In this document: in pieces, positions 1 through 5,697 of the stretch | Numbering within the stretch: the first letter of the stretch is position 1 | Layout: the number at the start of each line of letters is the position of its first letter | Source of the DNA: Pseudomonas sp. | Lineage (GTDB): Bacteria; Pseudomonadota; Gammaproteobacteria; Pseudomonadales; Pseudomonadaceae | Length of the DNA stretch: 5,697 nucleotides | Reading direction: 5' to 3' | Assembly (NCBI GenBank): GCA_030654635.1 | Contig: JAURXE010000780.1 | Location: 1 to 5,697 of the forward strand | Notes under the pieces: generated by a model | Seen by the model: the letters and a program-made list of their open reading frames with translations, nothing else | What the model was told of the DNA's origin: nothing | Database searches by the model: none | Translations under genes and position numbers: made by a program

Positions 1-1
1 G

Positions 2-70
2 TGGCTGTGTAAAAAATGCAAGGAAAGCAACCCTGGTAATTTCATGTCTTGCTGGAGCTGTGAGGGTTAA
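2..70 (+). CDS. C-terminal end of a cassette protein with a RanBP2-type zinc finger (partial)
   Basis: Reading from base 2 gives 22 codons open to the left edge and a TAA stop at 68-70. The residues fit W-x-C-x2-C-x3-N-x6-C-x2-C, the spacing of a RanBP2-type zinc finger (zinc ribbon), with cysteines encoded at 8-10, 17-19, 50-52 and 59-61. The finger stops one or two residues before the C-terminus, a common place for such fingers in bacterial proteins. Four cysteines in correct spacing followed directly by a stop make chance unlikely, although the stretch is short. An attC begins 57 bp downstream, so this is probably the gene of the preceding integron cassette. The function of the whole protein cannot be told from this tail; the finger may bind RNA or another protein. 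Confidence 0.66.
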   Translation, partial: WLCKKCKESNPGNFMSCWSCEG

Positions 71-80
71 AAATGATCCT

Positions 81-102
81 GCCCAAATTTTGGGCTCCTT
101 TT
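81..102 (+). terminator. Weak hairpin plus T-rich tail after the zinc-finger gene
   Basis: GCCCAAA and TTTGGGC (81-95) form an inverted repeat; a real hairpin would probably keep only 4-5 pairs around an AT loop. TCCTTTT follows at 96-102. It lies 10 bp after the stop at 70, where an intrinsic terminator could sit. The stem is short and the T-run interrupted, so this is tentative. Confidence 0.3.
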
Positions 103-127
103 ACCGCTGGAGCATTCGGTTGCACGC

Positions 128-203
128 ACCTAACTAGCGGCTCAAACCGTTCGCTTCGCTCACTGGGACGGGCTAAAGCCCGCCCCTTAACTAAACGTTA
201 GGC
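128..203 (+). other. attC: Integron attC recombination site (76 bp)
   Basis: The left core ACCTAAC (128-134) fits RYYYAAC and the right core GTTAGGC (197-203) fits GTTRRRY; six of the seven bases pair with each other (CCTAAC with GTTAGG). Between them lies an imperfect palindrome: GGGACGGGCT (165-174) against AGCCCGCCCC (177-186), with one A/C mismatch and an AA loop. Paired cores about 60 bp apart around a folded centre are the hallmark of attC sites, which the integrase recognises as a folded bottom strand. The length of 76 bp agrees with attC sites of Pseudomonas-type chromosomal integrons. Recombination is expected between G197 and T198. The site closes the upstream cassette and marks the start of the thioesterase cassette. 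Confidence 0.88.
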
Positions 204-213
204 TATACCGCAC

Positions 214-218
214 AAGGG
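214..218 (+). promoter_or_regulatory. Ribosome binding site deciding the thioesterase start
   Basis: AAGGG at 214-218 is a Shine-Dalgarno-like sequence 8 nt before ATG 227-229. The in-frame GTG at 218 overlaps it and has no ribosome binding site of its own at suitable spacing, so ATG 227 is the better start. Confidence 0.55.
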
Positions 219-226
219 TGCACCTC

Positions 227-631
227 ATGAGCTTTACAATAAGTCGAAGAATTTTATTTGGGGACTGCGATCCTGCAGGTATTGTCTACACACCACGCAT
301 AACGTACTTCGTCATAGAAGCGGTACACGATTTCTTAACTCATATACTTGGAACGCCGGCTATCCGCGAAATTTTCGCAATGGGCATTCTCCCCCCTGCT
401 CGATCGCTTACAATTGAATTTTTAGCACCAATGGTTTGGGATGAGGTAATAAACATAGAAATACGCAGTAAGGAACTCTCGACTACGTCTTTTACTTTTT
501 TAGTAGAGGCCCGTAATAGCTCAAATAAAATGACGTTTCGATCTACCCTAACGCAAGTTTCCATATCACCGGAAAGCAAACGACCCATTCCACTCCCCCA
601 AGCCCTTCGAAAAGCGCTATGTTCGTCTTAA
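227..631 (+). CDS. 4-hydroxybenzoyl-CoA thioesterase-like protein (hotdog fold, 4HBT family)
   Basis: The product is a 134-residue protein with the compact length of single hotdog-domain acyl-CoA thioesterases. Near the N-terminus, residues 11-20 read FGDCDPAGIV, which I recognise as the active-site segment of Pseudomonas 4-hydroxybenzoyl-CoA thioesterase; the second aspartate (Asp15 here) corresponds to its catalytic Asp17. This segment precedes the long central helix (about 24-40), and the remainder looks like the beta strands of the fold. No signal peptide or membrane segment is seen, so it should be a cytosolic enzyme hydrolysing an acyl- or aroyl-CoA thioester. The substrate cannot be read from sequence: an aromatic CoA ester is possible, but YbgC-like short-chain acyl-CoA hydrolysis is an alternative. 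It is the sole gene of its integron cassette, with no aromatic degradation genes beside it. A GTG at 218 would add three residues and is less likely. Confidence 0.85.
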   Translation: MSFTISRRILFGDCDPAGIVYTPRITYFVIEAVHDFLTHILGTPAIREIFAMGILPPARSLTIEFLAPMVWDEVINIEIRSKELSTTSFTFLVEARNSSNKMTFRSTLTQVSISPESKRPIPLPQALRKALCSS

Positions 632-642
632 ACCGCGCTGTG

Positions 643-700
643 GCCTAACAAACGCTCGCTTGGGAGCGCGTTCCGCAGTCTCTTAATCTAAACGTTAGCC
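643..700 (+). other. attC: Shorter, divergent terminal attC site (58 bp)
   Basis: The left core GCCTAAC (643-649) fits RYYYAAC. The right core is GTTAGCC (694-700), which departs from GTTRRRY at one position (C in place of the third purine) and so pairs imperfectly with the left core. The interior has an imperfect hairpin, AACGCTC (651-657) against GAGCG/CGTT (664-672). The sequence CTAAACGTTAG just before and into the right core is shared with the attC at 128-203, supporting a common family. It starts 11 bp after the thioesterase stop, as expected for a cassette. The bases from 695 on belong to whatever follows the cassette, so the odd core base may come from the flanking chromosome. Confidence 0.75.
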
Positions 701-840
701 GTCAAAACCTGAACTCGACCTGCACTCCACCGCGACTTAGCTTAAGGCAACATTCTCAAGCCTATTAGTAGGCTGTCACCGCCCTCAACTTCAGCCGGTA
801 GCTCGCCAAACCAAATAAATAAATTCGCCTTGCCTGCCAC
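701..840. other. Non-coding stretch between the array end and the ccm operon
   Basis: I see no plausible gene here and no second attC core pair. The only local structure is AGCCTA (759-764) and TAGGCT (769-774), a 6-bp stem with a TTAG loop and no T-run, plus an AT-rich stretch around 808-823 made of AAAT repeats. It may be the original chromosome bordering the integron, or a decayed cassette. Confidence 0.5.
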
Positions 841-880
841 ACTAATAATAACGGCGCCCTTAGGCGCCGTTATTATTAGT
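841..880. terminator. Perfect 18-bp stem hairpin, probable bidirectional terminator
   Basis: Bases 841-858 and 863-880 are exact reverse complements around the loop CTTA. The inner half of the stem is GC-rich (ACGGCGCC) and the outer half is AT-rich (ACTAATAATA), so on either strand the GC stem is followed by a U-rich stretch of the kind TTATTATTAGT, and on the opposite side by A-rich sequence. This is the layout of a bidirectional intrinsic terminator, though the T-run is interrupted by A. It overlaps the TAA stop (876-878 on plus) of the last minus-strand gene, so it would end ccm operon transcription and also stop plus-strand readthrough from the integron array. Confidence 0.82.
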
Positions 881-1217
881 TGTAGTGTTGGCTCAAGCCC
901 TGCGGCACGGCGCTGTTTGGGCACGCTTGCCAGGGGCCGTTGGGTTGTACGGCCCAGCTCCAACCGTTATTCCAGTGATAATAGGTGCGTTCGCGGTAAT
1001 ACAGGTCTGGGGTGTTTTCGATGACATGCACGCCCAGCTTCGAATCCCAGTGACTTTGCCCTTGCGGGGGCGGTGCGAAGTGCGGGTGGGGTTTTCCGCT
1101 GACCTGCGGCGTTGGATTGCCGGATTGGCTCGACTGCAGACTGCACGCACTCAGCCCGAGCATCAGGGTCACGGCAAACAGCGCGCGGCTAAAGCTGAGC
1201 ATTGGGTCGCGGCTCAT
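876..1217 (-). CDS. Small lipoprotein, Trp/Tyr-rich, last gene of the ccm operon
   Basis: The 113-residue product has a hydrophobic stretch at about 11-24 ending in the lipobox LSAC, with Cys25 as the lipidated residue; serine at +2 predicts outer-membrane sorting by the E. coli rule. The mature part has a proline/glycine/histidine-rich linker (about 30-55) and then an aromatic segment (about 72-97) with [10 protein letters not shown] and NNGWSW followed by NGPW. Its start ATG overlaps the ccmI stop as ATGA, implying translational coupling. A second ATG five codons in (plus 1200-1202) would give a more typical short signal peptide and cannot be excluded. The gene ends inside the terminator hairpin. 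I do not recognise a named family and it is not one of the standard Ccm proteins; a periplasmic or outer-membrane role is inferred from the signal only. Confidence 0.8.
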   Translation of the reverse strand: MSRDPMLSFSRALFAVTLMLGLSACSLQSSQSGNPTPQVSGKPHPHFAPPPQGQSHWDSKLGVHVIENTPDLYYRERTYYHWNNGWSWAVQPNGPWQACPNSAVPQGLSQHYN

Positions 1218-2425
1218 TGGTCGGCACTATTGATGACCAGTTGCTGCAATTCGCTGCTGCTGCTGGACAGCGGTTGGCTGCGCACCATCCACTCACCGGC
1301 TTTGGCATTGCCGGCGCGGGAGATGCGCGCCTGCAACTGCACCTGCGGGAAGTTGGAGAGTTTTAACTGCGGCATCATCGCGTCGCTGTCTGACAGGCTG
1401 ACCTCGGCCGGCAAGTCCGCCACGGTCAGGCGTTTAACCGCCAAGGGCATTGGCGGTCCTTCGCTGGCTTTGGCGAAGATAAATACGCTGTCGCCGGGTA
1501 GCACCTTGCCTTTGAGCTCATCCGCCAAGCTTACCCGTACCTTGAGCGTTGCCCCGGTGGCCGTAGCAGCTACCGCCGGTTCTGCCGGCAGGCTTTCGCC
1601 TGCCGCAGTCATTTGCTCCAGGGCGCGGGCAATACCGCCTTCCAGCGGGGCGCGGGAAGGATCATCGGCTGGCAACACCGCGACCAAACGACGCCAGTAC
1701 AACACGGCATCCTTATAACGCCCGGCCTCAAAGGCTGCGATACCCAGCAGGCCTAGGCTGGTGGCCTCTTGCGGATCGGCCTTGAGGGCTTCGTCGGTCA
1801 GCGCCTGTAACTGCGGCGACCACTTTTTATCGGCCACAAAATACAGCGCTTGGGCCCACTGGCCGAGCAGTTCGGGCTGGCGCTCGGCCAAGTTCACGGC
1901 TTTTTCAAACGCTTTGGCGGCGTCTTGGGGGCGGGTTTGCGCCATGTAAGTACGGCCGAGGAAATACCAGGCCTCGGCAGACTCAGGCTGCAGCTCTACG
2001 GCTTGCTCAAGGCGCGCGGTCATTTCTTCAACCGAACGCGGCGCCTGGGCAAATTGCCGGGTCAACTCAACCTGGTCACTGGCGCCCCACTGCAGGTACA
2101 GCCCCAAACCCAGCAGCGGCACCATGACAGCGGCCGCTACTGGCAACCACTTAGCCAATGGTGCGCGCCGCTCGGTTTCGCAACCGTCGGTATCGGCGAG
2201 CAGTTCGCGGGCGGCTTCGGCTTGGCCCTGGGCCAGCTGCTCGGCACTCAGTACGCCGGCCGTCAGCTGCGCTTGCAACTCGGCCAGACGCTCTTGGTAG
2301 AGCGCGACGTTGAGAGCAGTGCGGTCTTCTTCGGTTTGCGCCTTACGACCCCGCAACAGCGGTAACAACAGTACGGCAAGGGCGGCCAACAGCAACAGAC
2401 TGGCAACGATCCAGAAATCCATCAT
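1214..2425 (-). CDS. ccmI: Cytochrome c maturation protein CcmI (CycH), apocytochrome c chaperone
   Basis: The 403-residue product has the two-part layout of CcmI. The membrane module has helices at about 4-24 and 94-113 with a charged, coiled-coil-prone cytoplasmic loop between them (about 30-85). The periplasmic TPR region spans about 130-270 and includes [12 protein letters not shown] (152-163) and [21 protein letters not shown] (224-244). A C-terminal beta-rich domain covers about 292-395. In this family the TPR region binds the C-terminal helix of apocytochrome c and presents it to the CcmF/CcmH heme-ligation complex. The ATG is 5 bp after the ccmH stop and the stop overlaps the lipoprotein start as ATGA. 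A second ATG follows immediately, so the start could shift by one codon. In Pseudomonas ccmI is separate from ccmH, whereas E. coli fuses both activities in one CcmH. Confidence 0.95.
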   Translation of the reverse strand: MMDFWIVASLLLLAALAVLLLPLLRGRKAQTEEDRTALNVALYQERLAELQAQLTAGVLSAEQLAQGQAEAARELLADTDGCETERRAPLAKWLPVAAAVMVPLLGLGLYLQWGASDQVELTRQFAQAPRSVEEMTARLEQAVELQPESAEAWYFLGRTYMAQTRPQDAAKAFEKAVNLAERQPELLGQWAQALYFVADKKWSPQLQALTDEALKADPQEATSLGLLGIAAFEAGRYKDAVLYWRRLVAVLPADDPSRAPLEGGIARALEQMTAAGESLPAEPAVAATATGATLKVRVSLADELKGKVLPGDSVFIFAKASEGPPMPLAVKRLTVADLPAEVSLSDSDAMMPQLKLSNFPQVQLQARISRAGNAKAGEWMVRSQPLSSSSSELQQLVINSADQ

Positions 2426-2430
2426 GGGGC

Positions 2431-2919
2431 TTATTTATCCAGCTGATTGGTATTGGACGAGGTGCTATTAAGCAATTTGGTGAGACGTTCGCGCTCTTCG
2501 GGGCATAGCTCGAGATTGGCTGCACTGGAGCGCCGGCGGCGAATGACCATCAGCAGCAACAACAATGCGCCACCACCCAGCGCCACCGCAGGGCCATACC
2601 AGAGGATCAGCGTGCGGGCATTGACCGGCGGCTTGTAGCGCACGAAGTCGCCGTAGCGGTTCACCAGATACTCGACGATTTGCTCATCACTCTGCCCCTC
2701 TTGCAGCATGCGATAGATTTCGCGGCGCAAGTCGGTGGCAATTGGGGCATTGGAGTCGGCGATGTCCTGATTCTGACACTTGGGGCAACGCAGCTCCTTG
2801 GTCAGCGTGCTGAAGCGCTCGCGCTTGGCTTGATCGGCGAACTCGTAAGTATCAATCGCGGCGCTTGCCAGGCCGCTCAGCAACAGCGTGCCGAACACAG
2901 CAATGATCAGTCGCTTCAT
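2431..2919 (-). CDS. ccmH: Cytochrome c maturation protein CcmH (CycL), thiol oxidoreductase of the heme lyase complex
   Basis: The 162-residue product has a cleavable signal sequence (about 1-20, ending LASA), then a periplasmic three-helix domain with the redox motif LRCPKCQNQ, whose cysteines are Cys45 and Cys48. A transmembrane helix follows at about 104-126, with a positively charged RRRR stop (127-130) and a short cytoplasmic tail. The RCPXCQ motif is diagnostic of CcmH, which with CcmG keeps the CXXCH cysteines of apocytochrome c reduced or forms a mixed disulfide with them before heme attachment. The start overlaps the ccmG stop (ATGA) and has a GAGG ribosome binding site 7 nt upstream. 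Length is normal for the short, non-fused CcmH of Pseudomonas. Confidence 0.96.
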   Translation of the reverse strand: MKRLIIAVFGTLLLSGLASAAIDTYEFADQAKRERFSTLTKELRCPKCQNQDIADSNAPIATDLRREIYRMLQEGQSDEQIVEYLVNRYGDFVRYKPPVNARTLILWYGPAVALGGGALLLLLMVIRRRRSSAANLELCPEERERLTKLLNSTSSNTNQLDK

Positions 2920-3452
2920 GGCCGCGCCTCGTCAACCAGGCCTTGATAAAGGCCGGCTAATTGCTCGCGCCAGACTTGTGCATCAATCACGCCGACGTAC
3001 TTGTGGCGGATGATCCCGTCTTTATCGACCAGGAAGGTTTCGGGAGCACCGTACACGCCCAAATCCAAGCCGAGGCTGCCCTTCTCATCATTGATGTTGA
3101 GCTGATAGGGGTCGTGCAGATCCACCAGCCATTTTTGCGCGGCTAAGTTCTCATCTTTGTAATTGACCCCGAGGATGCGCACACCCTGGGCGCGTAACTC
3201 AGTGAGAAACGGATGCTCGACTCGACACGACGGGCACCAAGTCGCCCAGACATTAACCAAGGCCGGCTGGCCCTTTAGGTCAGCCTCGGTGATCACCCGG
3301 TCGCCACTGACTGCCGGCAAGCTAAAAGCCGGGAACGGCTTGTTGATCAAGGCCGAGGGTAACTCGGCCGGGTCAAGGTAGAGGCCGCGGTACAAAAACA
3401 CCGCCACCGCCAAAAACACCACCAGTGGCAGCAATAACAACGCCCGCTTCAT
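2916..3452 (-). CDS. ccmG: Thiol:disulfide interchange protein CcmG (DsbE)
   Basis: The 178-residue thioredoxin-like protein is anchored by an N-terminal membrane helix (about 4-22). The active site is WCPSC (Trp72, Cys73, Cys76). The acidic GVYGAPETF segment (132-140) carries the cis-proline Pro137 and the glutamate next to it that are typical of CcmG rather than of general thioredoxins. It works in the periplasm as a reductant for CcmH or the apocytochrome heme-binding motif, receiving electrons from a DsbD/CcdA-type protein not in this window. The ATG overlaps the ccmF stop (ATGA) and is preceded by GGGAG at suitable spacing; the stop overlaps the ccmH start. No key residue is missing. Confidence 0.97.
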   Translation of the reverse strand: MKRALLLLPLVVFLAVAVFLYRGLYLDPAELPSALINKPFPAFSLPAVSGDRVITEADLKGQPALVNVWATWCPSCRVEHPFLTELRAQGVRILGVNYKDENLAAQKWLVDLHDPYQLNINDEKGSLGLDLGVYGAPETFLVDKDGIIRHKYVGVIDAQVWREQLAGLYQGLVDEARP

Positions 3453-5437
3453 GCTGAGGCTCCCGCCAAGCCTAAGGCTTCGCGCACCCGGCTCTTAACT
3501 TTAAGACGGTAGCGCCGGTCACAGGCCGCCAATAAACCGCCGAGGCCGGTCATCAATGCGCCCAGCCAAATCCAGCGAATGTAGGGTTTGACATGCACCC
3601 GCACCGCCCAAGCGCCGTTTTCCAGCGGCTCACCGAGAGCCACGTAAAGGTCACGGCTAAGGCCTGCGTCGATAGCGGCCTCGGTCATCATCGAGCCCTG
3701 TACTGTGTACAAGCGTTTCTCGGGATGCAGCAGGGTCACTTGCTGGTCGCCAACAAACACCCGGACGCTGGCCTTATCAGAGGTGAAGTTCGGCCCCTGA
3801 TGGTGCTTGGCACCCTCGAAAACAAAGCGATAACCACCCACTTCAACGGCCTCGCCCGGTGCCATGCGCAAGTCACGCTCGCTGTTGTTTTGGCTCGACA
3901 ACACTATGCCCAAGGCGCACACGGCGATGCCTAAATGCGCCAGTTGCATGCCCCAATAACTGCCGGGCATACCAAGGCTGCCTTTGAGCAAACCCTTGTT
4001 GCGGGTTTTGTCGCGTAGATCGCGCAACCCAGCCAGCACTACCCAGGCAGCCAGTACACAGACAGCCAATACCGCCCAGTGGAAATCGCCCAGAACCAAG
4101 GAGCCCAACACGCCCAACGCGGCACTGCCGAGTAACACTGGCGCCAGCATGCTCAGCAGCCATTGCCCTGGTGTGCTCTTCCAGCGCACCAGCATCCCGA
4201 TGGCCATCACCGCCATCAGCACCGCCATCAGCGGCAGGAACATGGCGTTGAAATACGGCGGGCCGACCGACATCTTGGCCCCGGTCAGTGCGTCCAGCAG
4301 CAAGGGATAGAGGGTGCCGAGCAAGATCATCGAGGCGGCAACTATGAGTACTAGGTTATTGGCCAGTAGCAGGGTCTCGCGCGACAACAGCGCAAAGCCC
4401 ACCTGGCTCTTGACCACCGGGGCGCGGAAGGCGAACAAGGTCAGCGAGCCGCCGACCACTATCAACAGAAACGCCAGGACAAAAATCCCACGCTCAGGGT
4501 CGGTGGCAAAGGCGTGCACCGAGGTCAGCACCCCGGAGCGGACCAAGAAGGTGCCGAGCAGACTCAAGGAAAACGCGGCAATCGCCAGCAACACTGTCCA
4601 GCTTTTGAACACGCCGCGCTTCTCGGTGACGGCCAGGGAATGAATCAGCGCAGTGCCGACCAGCCACGGCATAAACGAGGCGTTTTCCACCGGGTCCCAG
4701 AACCACCAGCCGCCCCAGCCAAGTTCGTAATAGGCCCACCAGGAACCCAAGGCGATGCCGATGCCGAGAAAGGCCCAGGCGACCAAGGTCCAAGGTCGCG
4801 ACCAACGCGCCCAGGCGGCGTCTAGGCGGCCGCCAAGCAAGGCGGCAATCGCAAAAGCAAAAGCCACCGAGAAGCCGACATAGCCCATATAGAGCATCGG
4901 CGGATGGACGATCAGCCCGACGTCTTGCAGCAGCGGATTCAAGTCGCGGCCATCAGTGGGCATATTCGGCAGCAGCCGGGTGAAGGGGTTGGAGGTCAGC
5001 AGCAGAAACAACAGAAAACCAATGCTGATCATGCCCATCACGGCTAACACACGGGCCAGCATCACCTCCGGCAACTGCCGCGAGAAGATCGACACCGCGC
5101 AGGTCCAGCCACCCAGGATCAGCACCCAGAGTAGTAACGAGCCCTCATGGGCGCCCCAGACTGCGCTGAACTTGAAGTACCAAGGCAAGGCACTGTTGGA
5201 GTTATTGGCCACATAGGCGACCGAGAAATCATCGGTGACAAAGGCGTAGGTCAGCGCGGCAAAGGACAGCAGCAGAAAGCCAAACTGGCCACGGGCCGCC
5301 GGCACCGCCACGCTCATCCACAGCCGATCCCCGCGCCAGGCGCCAATCAGCGGCAGGCTGGCTTGCACCAGCGCTAGGCACAAGGCCAAAGCTAGGGCCA
5401 AATGACCCAGTTCAGGAATGATCAGCGCAATGTTCAT
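3449..5437 (-). CDS. ccmF: Cytochrome c heme lyase subunit CcmF
   Basis: The 662-residue polytopic inner-membrane protein has many hydrophobic helices along its length and a periplasmic soluble stretch at about 515-618 before the last helix (about 620-638). The tryptophan-rich WWD signature of heme-handling proteins is present: [12 protein letters not shown] at 241-252, preceded by [10 protein letters not shown]. The four histidines expected for the family are at His178 (in VHPPMLY), His266 (ALIHSL), His308 ([10 protein letters not shown]) and His501 (QLAHLGIA), matching by context the periplasmic pair flanking the WWD domain and the pair binding the structural heme b in E. coli CcmF. It takes heme from CcmE and ligates it to apocytochrome c together with CcmH and CcmI. 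The start overlaps the ccmE stop (ATGA), with AAGG 9 nt upstream. The gene appears intact and full length. Confidence 0.97.
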   Translation of the reverse strand: MNIALIIPELGHLALALALCLALVQASLPLIGAWRGDRLWMSVAVPAARGQFGFLLLSFAALTYAFVTDDFSVAYVANNSNSALPWYFKFSAVWGAHEGSLLLWVLILGGWTCAVSIFSRQLPEVMLARVLAVMGMISIGFLLFLLLTSNPFTRLLPNMPTDGRDLNPLLQDVGLIVHPPMLYMGYVGFSVAFAFAIAALLGGRLDAAWARWSRPWTLVAWAFLGIGIALGSWWAYYELGWGGWWFWDPVENASFMPWLVGTALIHSLAVTEKRGVFKSWTVLLAIAAFSLSLLGTFLVRSGVLTSVHAFATDPERGIFVLAFLLIVVGGSLTLFAFRAPVVKSQVGFALLSRETLLLANNLVLIVAASMILLGTLYPLLLDALTGAKMSVGPPYFNAMFLPLMAVLMAVMAIGMLVRWKSTPGQWLLSMLAPVLLGSAALGVLGSLVLGDFHWAVLAVCVLAAWVVLAGLRDLRDKTRNKGLLKGSLGMPGSYWGMQLAHLGIAVCALGIVLSSQNNSERDLRMAPGEAVEVGGYRFVFEGAKHHQGPNFTSDKASVRVFVGDQQVTLLHPEKRLYTVQGSMMTEAAIDAGLSRDLYVALGEPLENGAWAVRVHVKPYIRWIWLGALMTGLGGLLAACDRRYRLKVKSRVREALGLAGASA

Positions 5438-5697
5438 GGCTTGGCGCCTTCAGTATTCATAGGTTTTAACTGACCGCTGTCGGTTAAGGCTTTGGTTACC
5501 TCGGGCGGCATGTATTTTTCATCATGCTTGGCGAGCACTGTGTCTGCCACAAAGGAACCATCGGGTTGCAACGTGCCTTCGGCGACGACGCCCTGACCTT
5601 CGCGAAAGAGGTCGGGCAAAATGCCTGTATAGGCGACACGCATGGTTTTGGCGTAATCGGTGACGTTGAACTCAATGCTTGTCGGGCTCGTGTTTTT
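5434..5697 (-). CDS. ccmE: Heme chaperone CcmE, C-terminal part (5' end beyond the window)
   Basis: The frame is open to the right edge: 18 codons precede the internal ATG at 5641-5643, giving 87 visible residues, so that ATG is not the start. The visible part is the OB-fold heme chaperone domain ([21 protein letters not shown]) followed by [13 protein letters not shown], which contains the H-x3-Y motif. The histidine (visible residue 58) is the covalent heme attachment site and the tyrosine (visible 62) the heme-iron ligand known for CcmE. It accepts heme from CcmC in the periplasm and passes it to CcmF. The N-terminal anchor and the upstream genes ccmA-D expected in Pseudomonas fall outside. 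The stop overlaps the ccmF start as ATGA. Confidence 0.96.
   Translation of the reverse strand, partial: KNTSPTSIEFNVTDYAKTMRVAYTGILPDLFREGQGVVAEGTLQPDGSFVADTVLAKHDEKYMPPEVTKALTDSGQLKPMNTEGAKP

Larger units (their letters stand above)
198..694 (+). mobile_element. Complete integron gene cassette carrying a thioesterase gene
   Basis: The limits are set by the G/TT crossover points of the two flanking attC sites, giving a 497-bp unit: TTAGGC, a 23-bp leader with ribosome binding site, one gene in the usual orientation, and an attC near the 3' end. Only 23 bp separate the left core from the start codon, so there is no room for a full promoter of its own. Expression would depend on readthrough from upstream cassettes or on promoter activity within the previous attC region. 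The cassette is visibly more AT-rich than the ccm genes to the right, which suggests foreign origin. Confidence 0.82.

Noticed and set aside
217..224. Palindrome GGTGCACC just before the thioesterase start as a possible operator
   Set aside because: An 8-bp palindrome is expected by chance, it overlaps the ribosome binding site, and no promoter lies beside it.
340..588. 82-codon minus-strand open frame inside the thioesterase gene
   Set aside because: It is antisense to a gene with a clear active-site motif, and the translation shows no domain.
934..945. GTTGGGT as a third attC right core
   Set aside because: It matches GTTRRRY by chance but lies within the lipoprotein gene and has no partner RYYYAAC core at attC spacing.
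742..963. 73-codon minus-strand open frame across the terminator
   Set aside because: It runs through the perfect hairpin and overlaps the lipoprotein gene in another frame, with no family resemblance or ribosome binding site seen.
885..1718. 277-codon plus-strand open frame opposite the lipoprotein gene and ccmI
   Set aside because: It is antisense to two well-supported genes, begins inside one and ends in the other, and its translation has no recognisable domain; long antisense frames are common in GC-rich DNA.
1850..2365. 171-codon plus-strand open frame opposite ccmI
   Set aside because: It lies wholly within ccmI on the other strand; the leucine/glutamine-rich translation is what antisense of TPR coding sequence gives.
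5434..5643. A complete 69-residue protein starting at the ATG at 5641-5643
   Set aside because: The frame continues upstream to the window edge with CcmE-like sequence, so this ATG is an internal methionine of ccmE.

Overview
The window looks like a gammaproteobacterial chromosome, most likely Pseudomonas or a close relative of the P. stutzeri/Stutzerimonas type. Three things point there. The minus strand carries the 3' half of a System I cytochrome c maturation operon in the order ccmE-ccmF-ccmG-ccmH-ccmI, with separate ccmH and ccmI genes as in Pseudomonas. The codon use of that operon is GC-rich. Its neighbour is an integron cassette array with a 76-bp attC, and chromosomal integrons with attC sites of this kind are known from that group. 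The species assignment is inference.

Left part (1-700, plus strand): the end of an integron cassette array. A truncated first cassette supplies the last 22 codons of a protein ending in a RanBP2-type zinc finger (2-70), followed by its attC (128-203). The next cassette (198-694) is complete. It holds one gene, a hotdog-fold 4-hydroxybenzoyl-CoA-thioesterase-like protein (227-631), and ends in a shorter, divergent attC (643-700) whose right core departs from consensus. No further attC pair is visible beyond it, so this is probably the distal end of the array. The integrase, if there is one, would lie to the left of the window.

Middle (701-880): about 140 bp with no convincing gene, then a perfect 18-bp stem/4-nt loop hairpin (841-880). 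The hairpin covers the stop codon of the last ccm-operon gene and can act as a terminator in both directions, separating the array from the operon.

Right part (876-5697, minus strand): a tightly packed operon. ccmE is cut by the right edge of the window. It is followed by ccmF, ccmG (dsbE), ccmH, ccmI and a small tryptophan/tyrosine-rich lipoprotein gene. Four of the five junctions are 4-bp ATGA stop/start overlaps, and ccmH-ccmI are 5 bp apart. CcmE carries heme in the periplasm, CcmG and CcmH handle thiol chemistry on the apocytochrome CXXCH motif, CcmI holds the apocytochrome, and CcmF with CcmH and CcmI performs the final heme ligation. All diagnostic residues that fall inside the window are present. 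The terminal lipoprotein is not a standard Ccm component; its coupling to ccmI makes it the main unexplained protein of the operon.
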